The translations under genes and the position numbers were made by a program. A DNA stretch of 64,000 nt, taken from assembly GCA_023426125.1 (NCBI GenBank), contig JAFABI010000090.1:263644-327643 (forward strand), in the 5' to 3' direction. Below, one piece after another: positions 1 to 8,840 of this stretch. This stretch comes from Bacillota bacterium. GTDB lineage: Bacteria > Bacillota > Clostridia > Acetivibrionales > DTU013. The stretch's first letter is position 1. Each line of letters starts with the position of its first letter. The notes below the pieces were generated by a model. It saw only the letters and a list, made by a program, of their open reading frames with translations, searched no databases and had not been told where the DNA came from.

Positions 1-2
1 AT

Positions 3-980
3 TCTATGAACAAGCAGAAGGAATATGGCTCTGACTATGTTATCGTAGATACGTACCCTGATAAGGCGGATCAGGAAACCGTTATCTCCAAGGTTTTGGC
101 TATGGCGGCGGATCCCAATGTCAAAGTTATCATGTTTAACATTGCGGATGCCGGTACGATTGCAGCTATCAATGCGCTGAAGGAAAAGAGATCGGATATC
201 ATAACTATTTGCGGCAATCCGGTTGAAGACATTGAACAGGTAGCTGCGGTTGCAGATCTTGTACTCATGAAGGATCACAATAACCTTGCAAAAAACATGG
301 TCATGGCAGCAGTTGCTGCAGGGTGCAAGACATTTGTTCACTATTCCTTCCCGCGTCACATGTCCAGCCAGGTTGTTGCTTTGCGTGCTCAGGTATTCAA
401 AGAGTCATGCAAGGAGAATGGCATCACCTATGTCGAAGCTACCGCTCCCGACCCGAACAGTGATGCCGGCGTAGCTGGAACACAGCAGTTTATTCTTGAA
501 GACGTTCCCGCTAAAGTTGAAGAGTACGGTGAGAATACCTGTTTCTTCGGTACTCAGGCTTCTATGTATGAGCCAATGATTAAGATGGCTGTAAAATCTC
601 ACGCTATGTTCTTCGGTCAGTCCGATCCCACTCCTATAGACGCTTATCCGGCGGCGCTTGGTATTAAGGTTCCCGAAAATAAGATTGGCGATATATCCTA
701 CATGCATGAACAGATTGCTGCCAAAGCTACAGAGCTTGGTATGAACAGCCGTTTGGGTGCATGGAACCAGTCTGTTATTAGCATGCTAATTAACTGTGGC
801 TTTGATATCGGCTCTGCTTATGAACTAGGTGAAATATCCAAAGTTACTGATTTTGATTACATCTCCAGCTTTATCAAGAACTTTGGCGGCGAAGGAACCA
901 CTGTTAATTATTATATCACAGCCAAAGGAACTCAAGTTGATAACGTCATCCTGTACTGCAGTGGTACCAGAATATACTGA
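3..980 (+). CDS. DUF3798-type ABC substrate-binding protein (5' end outside window)
   Basis: The reading frame is already open at the left edge, so the true start and any lipoprotein signal lie upstream; the first visible Met is at base 6. The visible 325 residues resemble the DUF3798 family, a periplasmic-binding-protein-like fold found beside ABC importers in Clostridia. Alternating hydrophobic strands such as VKVIMFNIAD, DIITICGN and KTFVHYSFPRHMS fit a Rossmann-like binding fold, and no enzyme motif is visible. It is followed after 168 bases by an ABC ATPase and two permeases, so it probably delivers the ligand to that importer outside the membrane. The ligand is unknown. A strong hairpin follows the stop. 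Family assignment is from memory of this gene neighbourhood. Confidence 0.75.
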   Translation, partial: SMNKQKEYGSDYVIVDTYPDKADQETVISKVLAMAADPNVKVIMFNIADAGTIAAINALKEKRSDIITICGNPVEDIEQVAAVADLVLMKDHNNLAKNMVMAAVAAGCKTFVHYSFPRHMSSQVVALRAQVFKESCKENGITYVEATAPDPNSDAGVAGTQQFILEDVPAKVEEYGENTCFFGTQASMYEPMIKMAVKSHAMFFGQSDPTPIDAYPAALGIKVPENKIGDISYMHEQIAAKATELGMNSRLGAWNQSVISMLINCGFDIGSAYELGEISKVTDFDYISSFIKNFGGEGTTVNYYITAKGTQVDNVILYCSGTRIY

Positions 981-1005
981 ACAAAAAATTAGTACAAGGT
1001 ATTTG

Positions 1006-1037
1006 TCTGCATCCTGCAACAAAACGCAGGATGCAGA
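1006..1037 (+). other. Intercistronic hairpin after binding-protein gene
   Basis: A perfect 12-bp inverted repeat (TCTGCATCCTGC, 8-base loop, GCAGGATGCAGA) lies between the DUF3798 gene and the ABC ATPase gene. There is no U-tract after it, so it is more likely an mRNA-stabilising or processing stem than a full terminator. Such stems often allow more binding protein than membrane components to be made from one operon (inference). Confidence 0.7.
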
Positions 1038-1148
1038 TAGCCTGATGCATTGTACATTAAGTTCTGCTGTTTTTTGCCTGTCGAAGCAGATTGAAAATTA
1101 CCTTTTTACCAAATGAAAAGCCAAAGCAAAGAGGAGCTGAAGGTAACT

Positions 1149-2756
1149 ATGGCTTGTGAATATATATTACAGATGCAAGGCATTCAAAAGGATTATGGCG
1201 GCAATAAGGTACTTAAGGGTATTGATTTGCAAGTGCGGCCTGGCGAGGTGCTTGCATTGGTGGGGGAAAACGGTGCAGGTAAATCCACCCTTATGAACAT
1301 TTTGTTTGGTATGCCCGTGATTCATACAACCGGAGGTTTTTTGGGAAAAATTATATTTAATGGGGAAGATGTTGTCATCAATTCGCCGCAACATGCCATG
1401 CAGCTTGGTATTGGCATGGTCCATCAGGAGTTTATGTTAATTCCTGGTTTCACAATTACAGAAAATATTAAACTTAACCGTGAAAACTTAAAGCGAAATT
1501 TTGCCAGTAAAATATTTGGCAAGAATCTAATGTATCTGGATCTGGATTCAATGGGAGCGGATGCACGAGCTGCTTTAGGCAAAGTCGGCCTGGATATTAA
1601 GGAAAATGCTATTACAAGTGATTTACCGGTTGGATATATGCAGTTTGTAGAGATTGCCCGTGAAATTGATAAATACGGTATGAAGCTAATTGTTTTTGAT
1701 GAACCCACCGCCGTTCTGACAGAATCTGAAGCAGACTGCCTGTTAAGCGTAATAAAGACGATTACAGATATGGGAGTGGCGGTTATATTTATCAGTCATA
1801 AGCTTGAAGAGGTTATGCGTGTGTCCGATAAGATCTTTGTCATGCGCGATGGGGAAGGTGTTACCACGCTAAAGAAAACGGAAACGAATATGCTGCAAAT
1901 CGCAGAGCAAATGGTTGGCCGCGGCATTGACGCTGCTACAATTGCGAAACCGCGTGAATTCAGCGATGCGGATGTAGTGATGTCTATTCGTGATTTATAC
2001 GTTTCATTACCCGGAGAACGTGTAAAAGGCGTTACTATAGATGTACGAAAAGGCGAAATATTGGGAATCGGAGGCCTTGCCGGGCAAGGCAAGCTGGGGA
2101 TCCTGAACGGTATTGCCGGTTTATATGAGTCTCATGGTGAAATCACTTACAAGGGCGAAAAAATTACGCTGAATACGCCGATGGATCCGTTAAATAAGGG
2201 TATTGCCTTTGTTTCAGAAGACCGCCGAGGTGTTGGCCTGCTTTTAGATTTAAGTATAGAAAATAATATTGTTATGCCAGCGATGTCTGTAAAAAAGGAT
2301 TTTCTAAAAAAAATAGGTCCGCTTACGCAGATTGATAAGAATAGAATCCATGAGCAAGCGCAAAAAATGATCAAGACTCTGAAAATAAAATGTGTGAACT
2401 CAAAGCAGCGGTCAGGCGCACTTAGCGGTGGTAACCAGCAAAAAGTATGTGTAGCCAAAGCACTTACACTTAATCCTGATATGCTGTTAGTATCCGAACC
2501 GACACGTGGTATTGATATAGGAGCAAAACAAGTGCTGCTTGACTACCTGGTCAAGTTGAACCGCGAACAGGGTATGACAATTATTATTGCATCCAGCGAG
2601 CTTCATGAGCTTCGTTCAGTTTGTGACCGCGTCGCCATTATCTTTGAGGGAAAAGTTGAAGCCATATTGGAGCCCTGCGCAAGCGAAATGGACTTTGGCC
2701 TGGCAATGTCCGGTGAGTATAAGAACCGACATATTGAAGAGGTGGCTGCAAAATGA
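1149..2756 (+). CDS. Sugar/nucleoside-type ABC importer ATPase with two nucleotide-binding domains
   Basis: This 535-residue protein has two ATPase domains in the RbsA/XylG/NupA arrangement. The first has a canonical Walker A (GENGAGKS), a degenerate signature (LPVGYMQ) and Walker B ending in FDEPT. The second has a degenerate Walker A (GGLAGQGK), a good signature (LSGGNQQ) and the VSEPTRGID switch typical of this family. ATG at 1149 is chosen over an in-frame ATG at 1113 because a GAGGAG/AAGG ribosome site sits just before it and the protein then starts at the usual place (MACEYILQMQGI). It would sit on the inner face of the membrane and drive import through the next two gene products. The stop overlaps the next start (ATGA). 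Confidence 0.92.
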   Translation: MACEYILQMQGIQKDYGGNKVLKGIDLQVRPGEVLALVGENGAGKSTLMNILFGMPVIHTTGGFLGKIIFNGEDVVINSPQHAMQLGIGMVHQEFMLIPGFTITENIKLNRENLKRNFASKIFGKNLMYLDLDSMGADARAALGKVGLDIKENAITSDLPVGYMQFVEIAREIDKYGMKLIVFDEPTAVLTESEADCLLSVIKTITDMGVAVIFISHKLEEVMRVSDKIFVMRDGEGVTTLKKTETNMLQIAEQMVGRGIDAATIAKPREFSDADVVMSIRDLYVSLPGERVKGVTIDVRKGEILGIGGLAGQGKLGILNGIAGLYESHGEITYKGEKITLNTPMDPLNKGIAFVSEDRRGVGLLLDLSIENNIVMPAMSVKKDFLKKIGPLTQIDKNRIHEQAQKMIKTLKIKCVNSKQRSGALSGGNQQKVCVAKALTLNPDMLLVSEPTRGIDIGAKQVLLDYLVKLNREQGMTIIIASSELHELRSVCDRVAIIFEGKVEAILEPCASEMDFGLAMSGEYKNRHIEEVAAK

Positions 2757-3784
2757 GTATTAAAAGACTTGTGAATAGATTAGGGCTTCCACGATTAATC
2801 ATTATTTGTTTTATATTTCTATTGTTGATCATGACATACATCCTGGACATGGATACAGAGTCCATATGCGGCGCTGCTCTTGTTCGTTTTGGTATGAATG
2901 CGGTATTAGTTCTTGCGATGGTTCCGCCGATTATTTCCGGCGTTGGCATGAACTTTTCTTCGCCAATCGCGATAGTCGCCGGTTTGCTTGGCGGTGCGCT
3001 CAGTTTGGAGTGGGGGCTTACGGGTATCACGGGTATTTTGGCCGCAATGGTAATAGGGGTTGTTCTTGGAGGATTTATTGGTTGGGCCTATTGCCAGCTT
3101 CTTAACAGGATCAAGGGAAGTGAATTGATGATCGGTACCTATGCCGGTTTCTCTGTTGTTTCTTTGATGTGTATCGTATGGCTGGCGCTTCCTTTCCAAA
3201 ATGAGTCTGTCAGATGGCCCCAGGGCACAGGTCTTCGTACTATTGCAATGGTCGAAGGATACGAGAAGATTTTTGATAATTTTCTTTCCTTTTCAATTGG
3301 AAGATTTACTTTTCCAACAGGTCTGTTGCTGGTGGTTGGACTGTTTTGTCTGTTAATGTGGCTATTCCTGAGGAGCCGTACCGGTATGATGATGAAGGCG
3401 GTAGGTATAAATCCGATGTTTGCAAAGTCTATCGGCGTTAAAGTCGATAAAATGCGCAGTCTGAGTATGGTTCTTTCAAGTTCTTTAAGTGCGATCGGGA
3501 TCGTTATCTATGCCCAGAGCTACGGATTTTATCAATTTTATTCCGCGCCTTTGATGATGGCATTTGCGGCCGTGGCTGCTATTTTGATTGGCGGAGCGAC
3601 TCATAAGAGCGCAAGTGTACTCAACGTGGTTGTTGGTACGTTACTGTTCCAGGGGATGCTCACATTCGCATTGCCGATTACCAATAATCTGCTGCCTAAC
3701 AGCAGCATTTCAGAAATTGTGCGTATTATTGTCAGCAACGGGATTATACTATACGCTTTAACGAAGGCGGGTGAAAAGAAATGA
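2753..3784 (+). CDS. ABC importer permease (BPD_transp_2 type)
   Basis: This is a 343-residue multi-pass membrane protein of the branched-chain-amino-acid/ribose-type permease superfamily (BPD_transp_2). Hydrophobic segments run almost throughout, and the family-typical small-residue run AAVAAILIGGATHKSASV lies in the C-terminal third. Its start overlaps the ATPase stop by four bases, and its own stop overlaps the next permease start, so the three are translationally coupled. It presumably pairs with the next gene as a heterodimeric channel. The substrate cannot be read from the sequence. Confidence 0.9.
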   Translation: MSIKRLVNRLGLPRLIIICFIFLLLIMTYILDMDTESICGAALVRFGMNAVLVLAMVPPIISGVGMNFSSPIAIVAGLLGGALSLEWGLTGITGILAAMVIGVVLGGFIGWAYCQLLNRIKGSELMIGTYAGFSVVSLMCIVWLALPFQNESVRWPQGTGLRTIAMVEGYEKIFDNFLSFSIGRFTFPTGLLLVVGLFCLLMWLFLRSRTGMMMKAVGINPMFAKSIGVKVDKMRSLSMVLSSSLSAIGIVIYAQSYGFYQFYSAPLMMAFAAVAAILIGGATHKSASVLNVVVGTLLFQGMLTFALPITNNLLPNSSISEIVRIIVSNGIILYALTKAGEKK

Positions 3785-5055
3785 AATATGTGAAGGATTA
3801 TATTCGCCGTTATCAGGTGACGATTGTTTTCTTCGTAATTTGCTGTATTGCTTATTACTTTGCTTCGCAGCCTTTCAGCTATGTTCTAAGCGAGATCATG
3901 TCGAGACTGCAGCGAAATATCGTGCTTGTTCTCTCTTTGATTATTTCGGTTATTGCAGGTCTGGGGCTGAACTTCAGTATTGTTGTGGGAGCGATGGCTG
4001 CACAGGTTTCACTCATATGTGTAACCCATTGGGGTATACCCGGTATGAGCGGTATGCTTGTGTGTATGCTGATTGCTACGCCTATTGCGATATTTCTTGG
4101 CTGGCTTGTTGGCATGTTGTTCAATAAGACCAAGGGGCAGGAAATGATTACTGGCATGATTGTCGCGTTTTTTGCTAATGGTGTTTATCAGTTCATCTTT
4201 CTGGTACTGGTTGGTACAGTGATACCTATGGCCGACGAGAATCTGATGATTCTTGGCGGCGTTGGTGTGAGAGATACCATAACGCTCAATGCCGATATGC
4301 AAAAGGTTGTGGATAAGCTTTTTTCAGTGACACTTAATAAAGTATTGCTTTACTTAGCCATCACTATAACACTCTATGCAATTTATCAAATATTTAAAAT
4401 TGTATCCGGAGCAAAGAAAACAAATGTACAGCCCGGTATTAAGGCAATATTGAAGCCTTTAACCAAAGTTGCCGTTATTTTTGCGGTTTATGCGCTGACA
4501 ATATTTGAACCCACCATAAGTTCAGCGGCTTCGTTTTGTGGAGTACCCGTTGTGACATTTGCATTTGCGGCGCTGGTGGCTTTGTATTGTAAATTTCTTC
4601 TTAAAACCAAAATGGGACAGGATTTTCGCGCAATTGGCATGGAACGTACCGTTGCAGAAGCTGCAGGTATTGATATCAATAAAAAAAGAATCCTTGCTAA
4701 CATCATGTCGACAGTTCTTGCGGCCTGGGGACAGTTGATCTTTGTTCAGAATACGACCTCATTTTCAACCTATTCCAGCCATGAAAATGTTGGTATTTTT
4801 GCAATCGCCGCAATTTTGATCGGTGGTGCTTCAATCAAAAGAGCAACCATCAGTCAGGCCTGGATCGGTACGGTACTTTTTCATACACTATTTGTACTAT
4901 CACCGCTTGCGGGTAAGAATCTGTTTAATGATCCCACCTATGGTGAGTACTTCCGTGTATTCGTGGCATATGCAGTCATCATTGTTGCTTTGGTTATGCA
5001 CGCGATCCGCGAGGCAAAGGAACGTCGCCTTGAAAGTATGAGATTGGATAGTTAA
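3781..5055 (+). CDS. ABC importer permease (BPD_transp_2 type), second subunit
   Basis: This 424-residue multi-pass protein is a paralogue of the preceding permease; it contains the matching motif IAAILIGGASIKRATIS near the C-terminus. It is about 80 residues longer than its partner, largely from an insert around residues 165-245 that includes a charged loop (KIVSGAKKTNVQPGIKAI). The start ATG overlaps the upstream stop (ATGA) behind an AAGGCGGGTG ribosome site. Together with the ATPase and DUF3798 protein it forms a complete four-gene importer of the BmpA/Nup-like type. Confidence 0.9.
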   Translation: MKYVKDYIRRYQVTIVFFVICCIAYYFASQPFSYVLSEIMSRLQRNIVLVLSLIISVIAGLGLNFSIVVGAMAAQVSLICVTHWGIPGMSGMLVCMLIATPIAIFLGWLVGMLFNKTKGQEMITGMIVAFFANGVYQFIFLVLVGTVIPMADENLMILGGVGVRDTITLNADMQKVVDKLFSVTLNKVLLYLAITITLYAIYQIFKIVSGAKKTNVQPGIKAILKPLTKVAVIFAVYALTIFEPTISSAASFCGVPVVTFAFAALVALYCKFLLKTKMGQDFRAIGMERTVAEAAGIDINKKRILANIMSTVLAAWGQLIFVQNTTSFSTYSSHENVGIFAIAAILIGGASIKRATISQAWIGTVLFHTLFVLSPLAGKNLFNDPTYGEYFRVFVAYAVIIVALVMHAIREAKERRLESMRLDS

Positions 5056-5081
5056 CGGTTAAAACAGAAATTTGCTGAGGA

Positions 5082-6335
5082 ATGGAGAATGGCATGAAGG
5101 GGAGTGAAAGGCGCAGGTCATGGGTCATACTTTTGACGGTTTTTACAGCAGGCGTGGCGCTTGCATGGATGCAGAACAAGGTGATACCTCTGGTGTCAGT
5201 GTTTGTTGAAGCATATGATACCGATTTGAGTACGGTTGGCTGGCTTTCTAGCATATTTTGCGTAATGGGTGTGGTTACGGCCATTCCCGCTGCGATGATA
5301 CTGATGAAAATCGGCCCCAAATATTGCGGTTTAATTGCTCTTGGCTCTGCGGCAATCGGCGCTGTGCTGGGAATATTTGCGGAGTCAATTGTTGTGATGA
5401 TGATTAGCCGGGTAATCGAAGGCATTGGTGTCGGGATCATTTCAGTTGCAGCACCCAGCGTGATTTCCATGTGGTTTCCAGAGGAAAAACGCGGGCTTCC
5501 AATGGGCATTTGGGGTTCATGGCAAATGGTAGGGCAATCCCTGGTTTTTTTCCTCGCAGTGGATATTATGACCGGTTTCGGATGGAAAGGCATGTGGGGT
5601 ACCGGAATTTTGCTTTGTGCCGCAGCTTTTATCCTTTATGCGGTAAAAGTGAAAAAACCGCCTGAGGAGCATAATTATGCCAATATTGAAGCCAGCACAA
5701 AATTGGCCGGGGGGCTGAAGGCGCCATCGGTTTGGCTCATGGGCGCTGCGGGTTTTCTGTTTTGCTGCTGTTGTTTCGGATGGATAACGTGGATTGCGAT
5801 ATATTGGACGGACACTTTTTTAGTGAGTGAGGCTCAAATCAATCTTTACCTTGCGTATATGTTTGTTTTAGAGATTCCACTGGTAATTGGCATTGGCTGG
5901 ATGTTTGATAAGTTCCAATCCAAGCGAAAGCTGATGGGCTTTGTTGGAAGCCTGATATATGCCGCACTGCTCTTAACGGGCTATATGCTGAAGAATGCTT
6001 CCTTCCTGATACCATACATAATTGCTTATCCGTTGTTTGAAGGTGTTGTTGCAACGTATCTTTGGACAAGCACACCGCAGACGGTTTCCAATCCCAGAGA
6101 TACAGGCACTGCACTTGCTGTTTTAGCAGCATGTATGAACCTGGGAAGCGTAATTGGGCCGCCGTTGATCGGAATTGTGATTGGTCGCTTTGGCTACGAA
6201 ATAGCGGGATGGCCGCTTGCCGTCATGATGATTGCAGCGGCATTACTAGTTCTGATTACAAAAATATATACTGTGAGCGGCGAAAAGAAGATTAATAACA
6301 CACGACAAAATCATGAAGCGAAAATATGGAAGTAA
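5082..6335 (+). CDS. Major facilitator superfamily transporter
   Basis: This 417-residue protein has about twelve hydrophobic segments, as expected for the MFS. A motif-A-like stretch (MILMKIGPKYCG) follows TM2 and a related one (GWMFDKFQSKRKLMG) occurs in the second half. It lies 26 bases after the ABC permease and probably shares the operon, ending at a strong terminator. ATG at 5082 is listed, but ATG at 5094 (MKGSERRRS) has a better spaced GGAGA site and may be the real start. The substrate is unknown; co-transcription with the importer suggests a related compound (inference). Confidence 0.88.
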   Translation: MENGMKGSERRRSWVILLTVFTAGVALAWMQNKVIPLVSVFVEAYDTDLSTVGWLSSIFCVMGVVTAIPAAMILMKIGPKYCGLIALGSAAIGAVLGIFAESIVVMMISRVIEGIGVGIISVAAPSVISMWFPEEKRGLPMGIWGSWQMVGQSLVFFLAVDIMTGFGWKGMWGTGILLCAAAFILYAVKVKKPPEEHNYANIEASTKLAGGLKAPSVWLMGAAGFLFCCCCFGWITWIAIYWTDTFLVSEAQINLYLAYMFVLEIPLVIGIGWMFDKFQSKRKLMGFVGSLIYAALLLTGYMLKNASFLIPYIIAYPLFEGVVATYLWTSTPQTVSNPRDTGTALAVLAACMNLGSVIGPPLIGIVIGRFGYEIAGWPLAVMMIAAALLVLITKIYTVSGEKKINNTRQNHEAKIWK

Positions 6336-6362
6336 GACAAGTAAGCATCTGGCTAAAAGGTG

Positions 6363-6393
6363 AAAAGATTGCGTGGCAATCTTTTTTCTTTTT
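6363..6393 (+). terminator. Rho-independent terminator after the ABC/MFS operon
   Basis: A perfect 10-bp stem (AAAAGATTGC, loop GTG, GCAATCTTTT) is followed by a T-rich run (TTCTTTTT). It closes the operon that begins with the DUF3798 protein. Confidence 0.9.
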
Positions 6394-6628
6394 GTGAAAC
6401 AATATGGGCTCGTGATTCTGCCGTGTAGTTAATAGATATCTTGTTGACAATCAAAAGAAAAATGGCATACCAAGGTGGTCTGAAATCGGATTTTTGAGGT
6501 GATGCAATGGGCCATGATGAAGTGCGCCAGCAATTGCGGGAATTTACTGCCGTCTTTCTGCACCATCGTCATCCCATGGCTCCACAGGCGGATCGCAATA
6601 AATGTTGAAGCCGCCATGTGTTCATAGA

Positions 6629-6950
6629 TCAATACAGACGATTATCTACCTGCCATACTTTATCTCCTGGGTACTGATGGCAGGCATTATCATTGATATA
6701 CTTTCGCCATCTGGAGGAATTGTGAACCTTCTTCTCAATACTTTGGGCATCAAGTCGGTATTTTTCCTGGGAAGCGATAAATGGTTCCCTTCTGTGATCA
6801 TAGCAACCAATGTCTGGAAGGAGCTTGGCTGGAGTACCATTATATACATGACAGCTCTTGCCGGGGTTGATCCGACACTCTATGAAGCCGGTATTATGGA
6901 CGGAGCCGGACGCTGGAAACAAACAATTCATACAGGTATTATTCTGGGAA
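6629..6950 (+). pseudogene. Fragment of a CUT1 sugar ABC permease (LplB type)
   Basis: About 105 codons encode the middle of an LplB-type permease: SIQTIIYLPYFISWVLMAG, then the EAA region TLYEAGIMDGAGRW. The match to the intact permease at 39409-40320 (VQTMIYLPHFISW, LFEAAIIDGANRF) is obvious by eye. Both ends are missing: the N-terminal 100 or so residues and everything after the EAA loop. The frame then closes at 6964 and the next base pairs read into an unrelated fragment. The 230 bases to its left (6394-6628) hold no recognisable gene; one minus-strand frame of about 67 codons is open there but matches nothing I know. Confidence 0.85.
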
Positions 6951-6966
6951 GCGTGAAAGGATAAGG

Positions 6967-7236
6967 AATTCTCTATCGGTGATCCCATCCGAAGCTCTCT
7001 TTAATGACTATAACGCGCTGGAGACAGCTTTCTTTGCAGAAATCCGTTCGTTGGCATGAGTACGCAGGTATCCGCGGCAGTACCCGGCGCCCACCTGCGT
7101 AGTTGAGTTCCTTTTGGGTCGATATTCTGCGAGCACCGATGACAACGAAATTCATGGAGAACTTGAAGCCGTTGAGAAGCAGCTCAATGGCCGGACTGTA
7201 CGGACAGGTGAAGAAGGGATTCAATTTGATAATTAA
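6967..7236 (+). pseudogene. Fragment resembling the N-terminal region of BrxL (BREX Lon-like protein)
   Basis: One frame encodes roughly 90 residues with a single internal TGA (about base 7057-7059). The clearest part after the TGA reads QYPAPTCVVEFLLGRYSAS, then EIHGELEAVEKQLNGRTVR, ending GEEGIQFDN. The pattern PxxVxEFLLGxYxAS, then a helix and an RTVR/NYVR segment, is what I recall from the start of BrxL, the Lon-related protein of BREX phage-defence systems. The rest of BrxL, including its ATPase part, is absent, so this is a relic joined directly to the permease fragment. The identification is from memory and needs a profile search. Confidence 0.45.
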
Positions 7237-7282
7237 CGCCTCTATTTGATATTTGTGTGGTGACAGTATAGTATTAATTAAC

Positions 7283-7301
7283 AGAAGATTAATAATCTTC
7301 T
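7283..7301. promoter_or_regulatory. Palindrome upstream of broken response regulator
   Basis: AGAAGATT-AAT-AATCTTCT is a perfect 8-bp dyad about 43 bases before the response-regulator start. It could be an operator or a small hairpin in the leader. No further support. Confidence 0.35.
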
Positions 7302-7344
7302 CCAATGAATACTGGCTTGAAAACAGCAAATTTAGGAGGCATAT

Positions 7345-8828
7345 ATGTACAAGGTTCTGATAGTTGAAGATGAGATGCTTGTCAGAGTGGGCCTTAAAAA
7401 TTCTGTAGACTGGGCAAAATTCAATATGGTGGTGGTTGCCGATGTAGCTGACGGAATGACTGCACTATCTATTTATCAAAGGGAGAAGCCGGATCTTATA
7501 ATTACGGATATTAAAATGCCCAAAATGAGTGGGATGGAGCTGATCTCAAAAATAAGGGAAGATGATAAGCAGACCAGGATAGTAATACTTTCCTGCCTTG
7601 AGGAGTTTGAGCTGGCAAGGAAGGCAATGTCCTTAGGAGTAACGGAATACATTCTCAAGCTTACCATGACGAATGATGATATGGATAAGATTCTTGAAAA
7701 AGTTAAAACGGAGCTTGTCATGCAGGCAGACGGACAAATAGCTAAAAAAGCTGTCGCGCATAGTGACGACACAGAAAAAGATGGAGTTTTGAAGGATTTC
7801 CTTTTTTATGGTTTATACAGCAGTGAAGAATTCGGAGCCTATGTCAGGAAAAAGGGGTTGAGAATATTTCAAGAAGGCTTGCTGCTTGCAATCATGGAAA
7901 TTGACCATTATGAAAGACTGGTTTTGTTGCTAAAGGATGAAAAGGGTCATCTGATACAGCGTACGATATTGAATGCTCTGAATGAGATACTTGACAGGCG
8001 GGGAGCGGGAGAGGCTTTTTCCGAAAGCAATAACAGGTACATCCTTATTTTGAATTTCAAAGGAATAATAAGTGAGAGCTTAAGACATCAAGAGATTAAA
8101 GCGCTTATGGACAACATCCGTGATTCCATGAAGGTGTATTTTAATATGGAGACAAGCATTGGTACAAGTAGCGCCCAGGATGGCTACGGCTCATTGAAAG
8201 ATATGTATATCTGTATATCCAAGCAGTAAAAGCACTTGAGTGTAAATTTTACTCCGGCAATAGTATTTATGTATATGGCAGTTTAGAACCTGTAAGCTCT
8301 TTAATTTCCTGCAAAAAGTGTGCAATACTTGCATATCCCGGAGAAAACGGGATAAATGATGATTTATTTGTTAAGGAATATGAAAAAAAGGTACATTGTG
8401 TATTTGAGGCAATAACGGAAGACAAGGTGCAGGTACAGGAGTTATTTTGTGATTTCGTATGCTGGATTGCTGAAAAAATGCATGTATTGCATTTGGACAC
8501 CACTGACAAAATTATTGATTCCTGCATACATATAAAGAACAGCAACAGCTTTGGAGAAATAGTCGATATTGTAGGAGATTTTTTTAAATTTATAAAAGGT
8601 CTATATTTTGAAAAAAAGTCATTCAGCAGGGAGATATCCGCAGCGCTTCTGTTTATTGAAGCCAATTATTCCAAAGAGCTGTCGCTCATGGAAATTGCCG
8701 GACATGTAAATTTGAGCAGCGGCTATTTTAGCAGCCTTTTTAAAAAGGAACTTGGCCTTAGCATGAGAAGCGGATTGGGATTTTCCAATCCGCTTTTCGG
8801 ATATGTATATAATTTACTTAAAAGCTAA
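7345..8828 (+). pseudogene. YesN-type response regulator, frameshifted and 3'-truncated
   Basis: The N-terminal receiver domain is intact: acidic pair in LIVEDE, phospho-acceptor Asp in DLIITDIKMPK, switch Lys in EYILK. The frame ends at 8229, but homology continues in another frame from about 8223 (AVKALECKFYSGNS) through a linker to an AraC helix-turn-helix start (ISAALLFIEANYSKEL, LSSGYFSSLFKKELGLS). The break is an 8-bp imperfect tandem duplication (GTATATCT-GTATATCC near 8205-8220); removing one copy restores DMYIQAVKAL. At the 3' end the second AraC helix-turn-helix is missing and replaced by a hairpin-coding stretch. The gene is probably non-functional for DNA binding. No sensor kinase is next to it. 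Confidence 0.88.
8768..8797 (+). terminator. Terminator-like hairpin inside the truncated regulator's 3' end
   Basis: AAGCGGATTGG pairs perfectly with CCAATCCGCTT around a 6-base loop, followed by a short T-run. It falls exactly where the AraC domain loses homology, so a deletion probably joined the regulator to an older terminator. Confidence 0.65.
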
Positions 8829-8840
8829 TTCGGAGGTATT

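Noticed and set aside
6429..6632. 67-codon minus-strand frame left of the permease fragment, briefly considered a transposase remnant
   Set aside because: No transposase motif that I can name and no inverted repeats around it; left as unassigned DNA.
6967..7236. An intact BREX defence system
   Set aside because: Only a short BrxL-like fragment with an internal stop is present; no pglX, brxC or pglZ genes are in the window.
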